From JAOUEA01 sp963762075 (GTDB taxonomy: Bacteria; Actinomycetota; UBA4738; HRBIN12), in assembly GCA_963762075.1 (NCBI GenBank), contig CAVXJC010000003.1, positions 1-64,000 of the forward strand: DNA of 64,000 nucleotides, given 5' to 3'. The notes beneath the pieces are model-generated. The model was not told the DNA's origin and did not search any database. It was given only the letters and a program-made list of their open reading frames with translations. The position numbers and the translations under genes are program-made. Shown here one piece after another: positions 1 through 8,177 of the stretch (positions within the stretch are counted from its first letter, which is position 1; every line of letters starts with the position of its first letter).

Positions 1-146
1 CGATCAAGAAGTGGCCCGAGGTGGTCGGGTTCTCGTACAACAACGAGCGCACCGACTGCAGCTACCTGGTCGACTCGTCGACCTCGGCGCTGAACTCGTT
101 CAAGCGAATGGGCGCCGACGACTCCTTCCGCAAGCGCCTGAACTGA
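1..146 (+). CDS. 3' end of a glycosidase-like gene (partial)
   Basis: Only the last 47 codons are in the window; the frame starts at base 3 and stops at TGA 144-146. The tail contains a segment reading VVGFSYNN followed by a TDCSYLVDSS stretch and a basic C-terminus. This resembles the C-terminal strand and helix of GH26-type endo-mannanase or endoglucanase domains, in which a hydrophobic strand ending in a WFN-like motif is followed by a short helix. That assignment is tentative because the catalytic part lies outside the window. The position next to sulfotransferases and a flippase fits a glycan-processing enzyme. It could also be another TIM-barrel hydrolase. Confidence 0.45.
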   Translation, partial: IKKWPEVVGFSYNNERTDCSYLVDSSTSALNSFKRMGADDSFRKRLN

Positions 147-197
147 CGTCGAGTCATCGCGCTCGAACCCGAACTCGGTCGAGCGCGGCCGAGCCGG

Positions 198-203
198 TAA
201 CCT
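198..203 (+). promoter_or_regulatory. -10 box TAACCT, probable leaderless start
   Basis: TAACCT ends 7 nt before the ATG at 211, and no Shine-Dalgarno sequence precedes that ATG. The spacing would put the transcription start at or next to the start codon. This is inferred from spacing alone. Confidence 0.5.
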
Positions 204-210
204 CAGCGGC

Positions 211-1137
211 ATGCCTGATCGCCGTCCGATCCTCGTCACCGGTTCTCACAGATCGGGCACCGGTTGGGTCGGCGAGATGCTCGCCGCGTCGCCCCATCCC
301 CGAGTCGCATACATCTGGGAGCCGTTCAGCCCGCTCGCACGGCCCGGCATCTGTGCCGCGCCGTTCGACCGTTGGTTCCAGTACGTGGTCGAAGAGAACG
401 AGGGGGACTTCCGTCAACCGGTGCGCGACATGCTCGACTACCGCTATCACCCCGGGGCCGAGCTGCTGGCGGTGCGGTCGCTCAAGGACGCCGTTCGCCT
501 CGCGCGCGACTGGGCCTCGGTGAGCTCCCGCCGACGAGCTCACCCCATCCCCTTGCTCAAGGACCCGATCGCCTTGTTCTCGTCGGAGTGGATCGCCGAC
601 ACGTTCGATGTGCGTGTGCTGGTGCTCATCCGCCATCCGGCCGCGTTCACGAATAGCCTGCTGTCGAAACGACTGCGTCACCCATTCGAAGACTTCCTGG
701 CTCAGCCCCTGATGATGCGCGACCTCTTCGCCCATCGGGCCGACGAGATCGCGAGGTTCGCCGAGACCGAACAGTCTCCACTCGATCAATCCATCCTGCT
801 CTGGAACCTGATCCATGAGCAGATCGCGAGGTTCCGCGAGACACGCGCCGACTGGCTCTTCCGCCGGCACGAGGACCTCTCCCGAGATGCGGTGCCGTGC
901 TTCCGAGATCTGTACGAGTGCTTCGAGCTCACGTGGACCGACCGGGTCGAGCGGATCGTGCGAGAGCATTCCGGAGAGGGTAATCCTGAAGAGACGGCCG
1001 ACCCCACGTCGCACCGGCGCGACAGCTCCAAGGCGATCACCGCGTGGAAGCGCCGTCTCGATCCCGAGCAGATCGCCCGCATCCGCGAAGGCACCGAGCC
1101 GGTGTGCAGAGAGTTCTACGACGATGACGACTGGTAG
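211..1137 (+). CDS. PAPS-dependent sulfotransferase
   Basis: A 308-residue protein of the bacterial carbohydrate sulfotransferase type. The 5'-phosphosulfate loop is GSHRSGTGW at residues 11-19, and a 3'-phosphate binding segment RHPAAFTNS lies at 141-149; these two motifs define the PAPS-binding core. There is no signal peptide, so it should act in the cytoplasm on a lipid-linked or nucleotide-linked sugar. It is followed by a flippase gene that overlaps its 3' end by 14 nt, so the two are probably co-transcribed. The acceptor cannot be told from sequence. It is one of three sulfotransferase genes within 5.5 kb. Confidence 0.85.
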   Translation: MPDRRPILVTGSHRSGTGWVGEMLAASPHPRVAYIWEPFSPLARPGICAAPFDRWFQYVVEENEGDFRQPVRDMLDYRYHPGAELLAVRSLKDAVRLARDWASVSSRRRAHPIPLLKDPIALFSSEWIADTFDVRVLVLIRHPAAFTNSLLSKRLRHPFEDFLAQPLMMRDLFAHRADEIARFAETEQSPLDQSILLWNLIHEQIARFRETRADWLFRRHEDLSRDAVPCFRDLYECFELTWTDRVERIVREHSGEGNPEETADPTSHRRDSSKAITAWKRRLDPEQIARIREGTEPVCREFYDDDDW

Positions 1138-2599
1138 CGGCGCGCCCGTCTTCACGCTGCGGTCGGTGCGACGCCGATTGGTGCAAGGCTCGGCATGGGT
1201 CTTCGGCGCACGGGTCGGCACGCTTGTGCTGGGCGTCGCCGTCAGCGTCCTGGCCGCCAGGATCCTGACTCAGTCGGAGGTCGGCGACTACTTGTCGGCA
1301 GCGACGATGGCCTTCCTCGGTGGAGCGGTCGCTCAGCTCGGTCTCGACCGGGCCACCGTTCGTTTCGCTGCCTCGGCGATGGGCGCGAGCGAACCGGGTC
1401 GAGCGCGAGCCGCGATCCGCATGGCCCTTCGCTACGGCACGATCGGCTCGCTCATCGTCGCGGCGATCGTGGCGCTCGGGTTCGGTCGCTTCCTAGCCGA
1501 ACAGGTCTTCGATTCGCCGCGTCTCGCATCGATGATGCCGGTCGTCGCGGGATGGACCGTGGCGCTGGCCCTGCAGGGACTGTTCGTCGAGTCGTTCCGG
1601 GGCCTCCAACGGTTCGGCCCCGCCACGCTCCTCGACCAGGTGTTCACGAATGCGGTCTCCTCGATCGCGTTCGGCATCGTCTGGGCGACGGGAGCCGACG
1701 TCGGGCCCGGATTCCTGGCAGCCTTGACGGCGTCGGGAGTCGCCCTCGCCGTGGGAGTCGCTGCCTTCCTGATGCTCCGGATCCTTCGCGGCCTGGGGCG
1801 CCAAGGGGGTCTGACACGCAGCGAGATGTTCGGCGTGGCCCGGCCCCTCTGGGTGACGAATCTCGCGATCCTGATGCTGGGGGCCGGCATCGACCTGCTG
1901 ATCCTGGGAGCCTTCGAGCCCCAGAACGTGGTCGGCCAGTACGGCATCGCCGCGAGGCTGGTGACCTTCGTCGTGGCCCCCTTCGTCATCTTCTCGGGGG
2001 TGATCCCGCCGATCATCGCCGAGCTCCATACCCAGGGAAAGATGCGCCAGCTCGAGCAGGCGCTCAGGGCCGGGGCCTCGCTCGCCGGATTCCCGGCGTT
2101 GGGTGTGCTCGTCGTGTTCCTGTTCGCGGGCTCGTGGTTCCTCGGATCGTTCTACGGGGAAGCGTATCGCGACGCATATCCGGTGCTCGCGATCTTGTCG
2201 TGCGGCCGGCTGTTCGCGGTGTGGGCGGGCTCGGCCGGCGTCACGCTCATGATGACCGGGCACCAGAGGGCGATGATGACGATCACGCTGATCTCGGGAA
2301 CCGTGAGCGTCGCGGGTGGGATCATCGCCGCGTCGCTCTACGGAGCGGTCGGTATCGCGAGCGTGACAGCCGCGTCGCAGGTCCTCCAGAACACGATGCA
2401 GCTCACCCTCGTCAAGCGCAGGCTCGGCATCTGGACCCCGTTGCATCTCGATCCTCGTGAGCTGTACCGATACCTGCGACCGCACGGCCGTCGCGGGGAA
2501 GCGGCGGAAGACGCCGCCGAGGCGGTCGCCGAGCTGCTGGTGGAGCCCGCCCTCGGCCCCGACGACGATCAGTCGAAGGGCCAGACCTCGAGGCCGTGA
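1124..2599 (+). CDS. Wzx/MurJ-type polysaccharide flippase
   Basis: A 491-residue integral membrane protein with about 12-14 hydrophobic segments, belonging to the polysaccharide biosynthesis (MATE-like) export family. After a basic N-terminus (LRSVRRRLVQGSAWVFGAR) come regularly spaced helices, and the C-terminus is a charged cytoplasmic tail. It should flip a lipid-linked oligosaccharide across the membrane. The ATG at 1124 was chosen because upstream codons lie inside the sulfotransferase gene; it leaves a 14-nt overlap suggestive of translational coupling. Its 3' end overlaps the convergent propeller gene by 31 nt. Confidence 0.85.
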   Translation: MTTGSGAPVFTLRSVRRRLVQGSAWVFGARVGTLVLGVAVSVLAARILTQSEVGDYLSAATMAFLGGAVAQLGLDRATVRFAASAMGASEPGRARAAIRMALRYGTIGSLIVAAIVALGFGRFLAEQVFDSPRLASMMPVVAGWTVALALQGLFVESFRGLQRFGPATLLDQVFTNAVSSIAFGIVWATGADVGPGFLAALTASGVALAVGVAAFLMLRILRGLGRQGGLTRSEMFGVARPLWVTNLAILMLGAGIDLLILGAFEPQNVVGQYGIAARLVTFVVAPFVIFSGVIPPIIAELHTQGKMRQLEQALRAGASLAGFPALGVLVVFLFAGSWFLGSFYGEAYRDAYPVLAILSCGRLFAVWAGSAGVTLMMTGHQRAMMTITLISGTVSVAGGIIAASLYGAVGIASVTAASQVLQNTMQLTLVKRRLGIWTPLHLDPRELYRYLRPHGRRGEAAEDAAEAVAELLVEPALGPDDDQSKGQTSRP

Positions 2600-3552
2600 A
2601 CCGCGTTGCGCACGTCCATCGTGATGTTGACCGAAGCGATCCGTTCGCCGGTCCCGAGCTCGAAGGCGCTGATGGTCGCAGGCGATGAGCCGCCGATCAC
2701 GATCGAATCGTCGATCACCGTGAGTCCTCGGCCGAAGTTGGGCCGAGCGAGATCACCCGGCAGGTCGGCGTGCTCGAGCGCCTGTGTCGGGTAGGCGGGC
2801 AGGCCCAAGGAGGTTCGAGTCACGCCGGCGCGATCGGCGAAGACGATCCGATCGCTGGCGGTGTGATTGAACAACACCCCGTCGCGGAACGGGCGCGCGT
2901 TGTGCGTGCCGTACGGGACGGTGGCGAAGGCGCTCACGGCGCCGTTCGGCCGGTCGTCGAGCGAGATCCTCCACATCGTGCCCAGCCGTGTGCCACATGC
3001 GAAGACCGCGCCGCCGTGCGGCCAGACGTTGTTGACATGCGTCGAGTCGGTGGGGGGCGGGCCGGCGGCGCCCGACGGATCGTAGCGGGCAGACCGGGGA
3101 CGTGGCCGTCGGCCGAGGCGCTTGACCAGCTTCGCCGAAGGGCCGTATCGAAGCATCCACGCGCGTGAGAACGCATGGCGTGTCAGGTCGTACTCGAGCA
3201 CCGAGTCGTAGCCGGTCGATGCGAGATAGAGACGGTCTCCTGCAACATTGATCTCGTGACAGTGCTTGAGGTAGGGGTTGCGGACCGACCCTTGTTGGCG
3301 AAACCCTCGGTCGTAGACGAACACCTCGTCGCTGGCGGCAAGGTAGATCAGCCCGTCGTGGAAAGCGATCCCCCGCAGCCCGCGGTCGCCTCCACGGCCC
3401 TCCCAGTCGATGGTGTCGTCGGACCAATCGATCACGCGTTCCGCGGTGCCGGCCTCCAGGTCGACCAGATAGACGCCGCCGTGGCTCTCTCCTTGGTGCA
3501 CGGATCGGATCACCGAGCTGCACAACACTCGCGGGAGCGAGGTCACGGTCAA
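2569..3552 (-). CDS. Beta-propeller-like protein of unknown function
   Basis: About 327 residues. The chain consists of repeated short beta motifs (GLIYLAASDEVFVYD, DRLYLASTGYDSVLEYD, DSIVIGGSSP) like the blades of a six- or seven-bladed propeller. It resembles uncharacterised proteins of the DUF4915/TIGR03032 kind, but I could not confirm that. No signal peptide is visible from the chosen start. The likely start is a TTG at 3552 whose bases overlap the TGA of the upstream sulfotransferase; a GTG at 3546 is the alternative. This coupling argues for a shared function in modifying or sensing the sulfated glycan. Confidence 0.6.
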   Translation of the reverse strand: MTVTSLPRVLCSSVIRSVHQGESHGGVYLVDLEAGTAERVIDWSDDTIDWEGRGGDRGLRGIAFHDGLIYLAASDEVFVYDRGFRQQGSVRNPYLKHCHEINVAGDRLYLASTGYDSVLEYDLTRHAFSRAWMLRYGPSAKLVKRLGRRPRPRSARYDPSGAAGPPPTDSTHVNNVWPHGGAVFACGTRLGTMWRISLDDRPNGAVSAFATVPYGTHNARPFRDGVLFNHTASDRIVFADRAGVTRTSLGLPAYPTQALEHADLPGDLARPNFGRGLTVIDDSIVIGGSSPATISAFELGTGERIASVNITMDVRNAVHGLEVWPFD

Positions 3553-4541
3553 CCGTGCGCCTCGTGCAGCGGGCCGGCGACCCGATAGTCGTAGCGACGC
3601 AGCAACGGACGCGTGATGGTCGTCACCGTTCGACGGTCGCGATCGTTCAGCTTCGAGGCCCACTCGATGTCCTCGCGGAGCGGGATACGGCCGGAGCTCA
3701 TGCGCCAGCGGCTGCCCGAAGCGATGTGGCCGGCAGAGAAGTCGATGCCGTCTTCATGGATGAACCCGAGGTCGTGGTCCGACATCGCCCCGCCGAACAG
3801 GCCTGCCGCCTTGCGGAGCTGTGGCACGGGATCGTGCACGAGGTCTTCGTAACGGATCACGGTCGAGGGAACGCCGATGCGTTGCAGGTGGTCGAAGGCT
3901 TCGTTGAACCACGTCCATTTGACAGCCGAGCGCCACGGCGGGCGCCGGCCGCGGAACGCCCCGCGGTGCTCTCCGCCCTGCTTCTCCACCCACTTGGTGT
4001 TGGAGTAGGCGAACCCACGGCTGTCGCGGATGTGATGGGCGATCTTCACGTCGAGCTCTGGCATCTGCAGTGCCATCAGGTAGACATGCGCCGGGATCTT
4101 CATCGAATCGACCAGCACCGCGCCGCCGGTGATCTCGTGCATCGCCCGGTACACGGGCAGCATCAGGTCGGCGTACCGGCGGACCTTCTCGCGGAAGCTC
4201 GGCCACAGGTTCGGGTGCTGCAGGAACGGCAATGCAACAGGATGGGGCAAGCGGGTGCCCCCCATCTGCAGCTCACCTCGGAGCCGCGCTGCCGCGGTGC
4301 CGTCGACGGCGTGCCATCCGCCGAAGGCTCGCTCGCCCACCTCACCCCAGAACTCGCAGGAATCGAACGGATTCCCGCAGCTGCAGGTCATGTGCTCGTC
4401 GACGCCCTTGTCCCAGATGCGTCCCACCTCGCCGACTGCGTGGTAGCCGGGCGCCTCCCCCAACATGCGGGCGAGCAGGGTGGATCCGCTCTGGCCCGTG
4501 GCCGCGATGCAGATGACTCTGACCGGTGCGTCGGTGATCAT
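3549..4541 (-). CDS. Sulfotransferase family protein
   Basis: A 330-residue protein with the phosphosulfate loop AATGQSGSTLLARML close to the N-terminus. Cysteines near residue 60 (MTCSCGNPFDSCEFW) are typical of a subset of actinobacterial and cyanobacterial sulfotransferases. The ATG at 4541 is preferred over one at 4577 because AGGAGG lies 3 nt before it. It overlaps the downstream propeller gene by 4 nt, so the two form an operon read away from the sulfotransferase at 4655. It probably transfers sulfate from PAPS to a sugar hydroxyl; the acceptor is unknown. Confidence 0.8.
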   Translation of the reverse strand: MITDAPVRVICIAATGQSGSTLLARMLGEAPGYHAVGEVGRIWDKGVDEHMTCSCGNPFDSCEFWGEVGERAFGGWHAVDGTAAARLRGELQMGGTRLPHPVALPFLQHPNLWPSFREKVRRYADLMLPVYRAMHEITGGAVLVDSMKIPAHVYLMALQMPELDVKIAHHIRDSRGFAYSNTKWVEKQGGEHRGAFRGRRPPWRSAVKWTWFNEAFDHLQRIGVPSTVIRYEDLVHDPVPQLRKAAGLFGGAMSDHDLGFIHEDGIDFSAGHIASGSRWRMSSGRIPLREDIEWASKLNDRDRRTVTTITRPLLRRYDYRVAGPLHEAHG

Positions 4542-4614
4542 CGTCCTCCTCTCGTCGCGTCGGTGCACGATCGACATCGGTGCGTGCTTGCGGAGCTGGA
4601 GCAGGGGCGGCTGT

Positions 4615-4620
4615 TAGCAT
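4615..4620 (+). promoter_or_regulatory. Candidate -10 box TAGCAT
   Basis: TAGCAT lies 34 nt before the ATG at 4655, in the 113-nt region between divergent sulfotransferase genes. No -35 with normal spacing is evident. The transcript would have a short leader. Confidence 0.35.
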
Positions 4621-4654
4621 CGCCTGACCTCCCCACTCGGAGCCATCGCGAATC

Positions 4655-5524
4655 ATGACGAAAGCACACCCGCACGACCCCACGGTCATCTTCCTTCACA
4701 TCGGGAAGACGGCCGGTAGCACGATGCGACGCATCTTGCGGCGACAGTTCTCCCAAGGCCAGATCCTCGATCTCACGCAGAAGATCCCAGACCCGAAGTA
4801 TCGGTTGCGCCGTGAAGGCATGCCCGATCTGTTCGCCGCGATGCCCGAGGCCGAGCGCGCGCGACCTCGATTGATCATGGCGCACACCATCTATGGACTG
4901 CACGAGCACGTGCCGAGGCCCTCGACCTACGTGACGCTGCTTCGAGATCCGGTGAAGCTCGTGATCTCGCTCTACGGCTTCATCTTGCGTCGGCCGGGCC
5001 ACCGCATCTTCGACGAGGTCGCCGGCGCCGAGCTCTCGCTCGAGGAGTTCATGCGAAGCGGCGTTTCGCTCGAGGCCGACAACAGCCAGGTGCGCGCGCT
5101 CGCCGGTGACCACACGGCTGCGTTCGGCGAGGTCGACGACGCCATGCTCGAGCGGGCGAAGGAGCACATCGAGGAGCGTGTCGCATGGCTCGGGTTCGTG
5201 GAACGATTCGACGACGGCCTCGTGGCCCTGCAGCGAACGTTCGGTTGGAGGAATACCTACTACATCCCGGTGAACGTCGCTGCTTCGCGCTCGCGGCAAC
5301 CACCCGCACCCGAGGTGCTCGAGCTGATCCGGGAGCAGAACAGGTACGACATCGAGCTCTATCGGTGGGCGAACGAGCGCATGGACCGGAAGATCTCGGA
5401 GGACCCTGGGTTCGCGGCCGCTCGCGAGCGTTTCTTGCGCTTGAATCGGCTCTACCGGGTATGGGGGAACCTGAGCTACACGCTGCCCAGGAAGGTTCAC
5501 GACCGAGTCGTCGCGGCGAAGTAG
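4655..5524 (+). CDS. Sulfotransferase of the Sulfotransfer_2 type
   Basis: A 289-residue protein whose N-terminus (VIFLHIGKTAGSTMRRILRR) is the phosphosulfate loop of the heparan 2-O / chondroitin-type sulfotransferase superfamily, in which HIxKTAGT or HIPKTGGT is diagnostic. A later TYVTLLRDPVKLVIS segment (about residues 90-104) matches the 3'-phosphate binding motif RDPxxRxxS. It is a different family branch from the two other sulfotransferases nearby, so the cluster may install sulfate at more than one position. The gene stands alone on the plus strand and its 3' end overlaps the convergent glycosyltransferase gene by 28 nt. Confidence 0.8.
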   Translation: MTKAHPHDPTVIFLHIGKTAGSTMRRILRRQFSQGQILDLTQKIPDPKYRLRREGMPDLFAAMPEAERARPRLIMAHTIYGLHEHVPRPSTYVTLLRDPVKLVISLYGFILRRPGHRIFDEVAGAELSLEEFMRSGVSLEADNSQVRALAGDHTAAFGEVDDAMLERAKEHIEERVAWLGFVERFDDGLVALQRTFGWRNTYYIPVNVAASRSRQPPAPEVLELIREQNRYDIELYRWANERMDRKISEDPGFAAARERFLRLNRLYRVWGNLSYTLPRKVHDRVVAAK

Positions 5525-6657
5525 AGGGCTTCGAGAGCCTTGAGCCCTGCGTCTGGCGCGTACCTCTGGCGCCACATCGCGAGCGCACCCCGACCGAGCC
5601 GTTCGCCGCTGCCGTCGATCGCCATGCTGGCCGCTGCATCGCGCCATGCCGCCGGAGCGTCCGCGGGCGCGATCAATCCCGTCTCTCCGTGGACCACGCC
5701 CTCGGGCAACGCGCCCCGCTCGCTCGAGATCACGGCTACGCCGCTCGCGTAGGCCTCGAGCGCGACGCGAGGTACGGCCGCCTCATCCCATCGCGACGGG
5801 ATCATCACGGCACGCGCCGACCTGATCAGCGCCGGAACCTGTTCCGCCGGCACGTCGCCGAGGAAACGAACGCCCGGCGGCGCAGTGGCGCGGAGCTCGG
5901 CCTCAGAGGGTCCTCCACCCACCACGGTGAGCGTTTCCAGATCGTCGCCCGCCCCCTGCCAGGCTTCGAGCAACGTGTCGACCCCCTTCTCGGGGGTGAG
6001 TCGTCCGATGAAGATGAACCCTTCGCCCGGTCCATCTCGGGCGGGCACCTGCGGGGCGAAGTTCGGCTTCACGACGATGCGCTCGGGGGCGAAGCCGACT
6101 CGGTCATAGGTGTCGCGGATGAACCCGCTCACAGCAGCGAACCGATCGACGGCATCGAACGACGAGAACGAACGATGCAGCGTCAATGATGTCGCGATCG
6201 TGGCGCTTCCTGCCCTCGAATCTCGGTAGCAACGGTGCACCACGCCCCGCCACGGCACGCGCCCGACGCAGACGTCACACGCCCGGCCGTCGCGGATCAA
6301 GGTGCCCGGAAGGCAGAGGTATCGGTAGTTGTGCAGCGTGACGACGACCGCGGCACCGGCGTCGCGAGCCGCCCGAAGCACCGCCGGCGACAACGACGGG
6401 AACAGATTGTGGGCATGCACCACGTCGATCTCGTGGCGCTCGACCAAGGCGCGGACACGTCTGGCAGCACGTCCTGACCACACCGCGTCGACGGCGGCTC
6501 GGGCTCGTTCTGTGGGGGTTTCCACATCGGGCTCGGGCTCCCACGAAACGACCTCGTGGCCGGCTTCTCGCAACAACGCGGTCTCGTCGCGCACGACTCG
6601 GTTCTCGCCAGACGTGTCACCCGATCGATACCGGTTGTGCAGCACGAGGATGCGCAT
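5497..6657 (-). CDS. Glycosyltransferase family 4
   Basis: A 386-residue GT-B enzyme. The N-terminal domain begins MRILVLHNRYRSGDTSGENR with the HAHNLFPSLSP motif around residues 95-105. The C-terminal domain shows GFIFIGRLTPEKGVDTLLEAW (nucleotide-sugar binding) and EAAVPRVALEAYASG, the usual donor-binding loop, with one extra residue relative to the classical E-x7-E spacing. The start at 6657 was chosen because an upstream extension has no homology-like features. It probably adds a sugar to the polysaccharide handled by the neighbouring flippase. Confidence 0.85.
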   Translation of the reverse strand: MRILVLHNRYRSGDTSGENRVVRDETALLREAGHEVVSWEPEPDVETPTERARAAVDAVWSGRAARRVRALVERHEIDVVHAHNLFPSLSPAVLRAARDAGAAVVVTLHNYRYLCLPGTLIRDGRACDVCVGRVPWRGVVHRCYRDSRAGSATIATSLTLHRSFSSFDAVDRFAAVSGFIRDTYDRVGFAPERIVVKPNFAPQVPARDGPGEGFIFIGRLTPEKGVDTLLEAWQGAGDDLETLTVVGGGPSEAELRATAPPGVRFLGDVPAEQVPALIRSARAVMIPSRWDEAAVPRVALEAYASGVAVISSERGALPEGVVHGETGLIAPADAPAAWRDAAASMAIDGSGERLGRGALAMWRQRYAPDAGLKALEALYFAATTRS

Positions 6658-6819
6658 GCGACCGCCAGTATCGGTGCGACCGCCCTCGTCAGCAACAGTT
6701 TTAGTGGGCGAAAGCCCTACGCCCCACGAGCGCCTGGTGTGCATCGTTGGGGCATCAAGTTTTCGCCTGCCCGCCGCCGATGTCCTTCCCGAGGGGAACA
6801 CGAGGGAGGGGGATCCACG
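6658..6819. promoter_or_regulatory. Divergent intergenic region
   Basis: These 162 nt separate the minus-strand GT4 gene from the plus-strand propeller gene. A small GGGC-GAAA-GCCC hairpin with a GNRA-type loop sits at 6706-6717. I see no clear promoter or known riboswitch consensus. Confidence 0.3.
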
Positions 6820-8128
6820 ATGCGTGTCGTTCCGCGTTGTCCGTCGTCATCGCACTGGTGGGCGGCGTGGTGTCGATGCCGGTGGCCGGGCGGTGAGGGC
6901 GGCGCCGCTACCCGACGGTGCCAGCGCTTCATCCGCGGTATCGGCCGACGGAAGATGGGTCGCGTTCGTCTCGGAAGCGTCGAACCTGCTCGGTGGTGAC
7001 CGTCGATCGATCCGAACGGATACGCCGACGTCTTCCTCGTCGATACCGACGAAGCCGACGATCCGGCTCGTCTCGACCGCCGGCGGTGTGCCGGCCGACG
7101 GTCCCTCGCTCGACGTGGACATCTCTGCCGACGGCAGGTTCGTCGTGTTCGAGAGCGCCGCGACCAACCTCGTGCCCGTCGACGCCAACGGGCGGCGGCG
7201 ACATCGTGTTGTTCGACGCGGTGACGGGGGGCCTCTCCTCGTGTCTCGTCGCGGGGCGGCGGGGGTGCAGGGCAACAACGCAAGCTTCGCCCCCACGATC
7301 TCTGCGGACGGCACCAAGGTGGTGTTCGGTTCGCATGCGTCGAACCTGGTCGGCAGCGACACGAACGTCAGGGCGGACATCTTCGTCCGCGACGTGGTCG
7401 CGGGCGTCACGACACGTGTGTCGACCGCCTCGAACGGGCGCCAGGCCAACAGTGCCAGCTACGACGGGGCGATCGCCCCCACCGGCACCCACGTCGCGCT
7501 GTCGTCCCTGGCGTCCAACCTCGTGACCGGCGACACGAACGGCGCGCGTGACGTGTTCCTGAAGAACCTGACTTCGGGCAAGATGATCCGCGTGTCGGTC
7601 GCCAACGACGAGCGGCAGGCCCGAGGCAACTCCGGGCTCGAGGACATATCCGCCGACGGCCGGTCGGTGGTGTTCAACTCCTTCGCCGCGAACCTCGTGA
7701 AGAACGACGACAACGCGAGGGAGACGTCTTCATCCGTGATCGCGTCGATTCCACCACGGTGAGGGCGTCGAGGCTCGGCGCGATCGAGGCCGACGACGAC
7801 AGCTTCGACGCCGCGATCAGCGACGACGGCCGCTTCGTGCTGTTCGCGACCGAAGGCGACGAACCTCGGCACCACCGACGACGGGAACGGACCCCTCACG
7901 GACCTGTTCGAGTACCGCGTCGACACCAAGGGTCTCGAGAGGATCTCCGTCGACGTCGGCGGCGCCTGGGCCGACGGCTCGAGCTACGACGCGGCGATCT
8001 CGGGTGACGGGTCGGTGCTGGCCTTCGCCTCGCTCGCGACCGACCTGGTGGCCGACGACGACGCCGTCACCGATGACGTGTTCCTGCACCGATGGACGGC
8101 GACTCAGGTCGCACCGCGCGCGCCGTGA
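6820..8128 (+). pseudogene. Secreted TolB/WD40-like propeller protein, multiply frameshifted
   Basis: A protein of about 430 residues can be followed from ATG 6820 to TGA 8126-8128 only by changing frame about eight times. It starts with a signal peptide (SVVIALVGGVVSMPVAG), then repeats of roughly 60 residues with the pattern SADGRxVxFxSxASNLVxxDTN-DVFxxDxxTG-RVS, characteristic of TolB-like or PD40 propellers. Frame changes fall near 6833, 6900, 7005, 7065, 7190, 7228, 7722 and 7860. Each segment keeps its motifs, and two indels near 7190 and 7228 compensate each other. This suggests consensus errors rather than decay. If intact, it would be an exported or wall-associated propeller. Confidence 0.7.
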
Positions 8129-8138
8129 CGTGGTGGAG

Positions 8139-8152
8139 CCGGGTGCTCCCGG
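8139..8152. terminator. Weak hairpin between convergent genes
   Basis: CCGGG-TGCT-CCCGG lies in the 49-nt gap between the convergent propeller and DUF255 genes. The stem has five pairs and there is no U-tract, so terminator function is only plausible. Confidence 0.3.
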
Positions 8153-8177
8153 TCTCGTGAGCGGGTGTGTCCCGTCG

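Noticed and set aside
154..1221. A 355-codon minus-strand frame opposite the first sulfotransferase
   Set aside because: Mirror of a well-supported plus-strand gene with PAPS-binding motifs.
6658..6819. c-di-GMP or other riboswitch near the GGGC-GAAA-GCCC hairpin
   Set aside because: Only one short stem with a GNRA-type loop; no further consensus elements.
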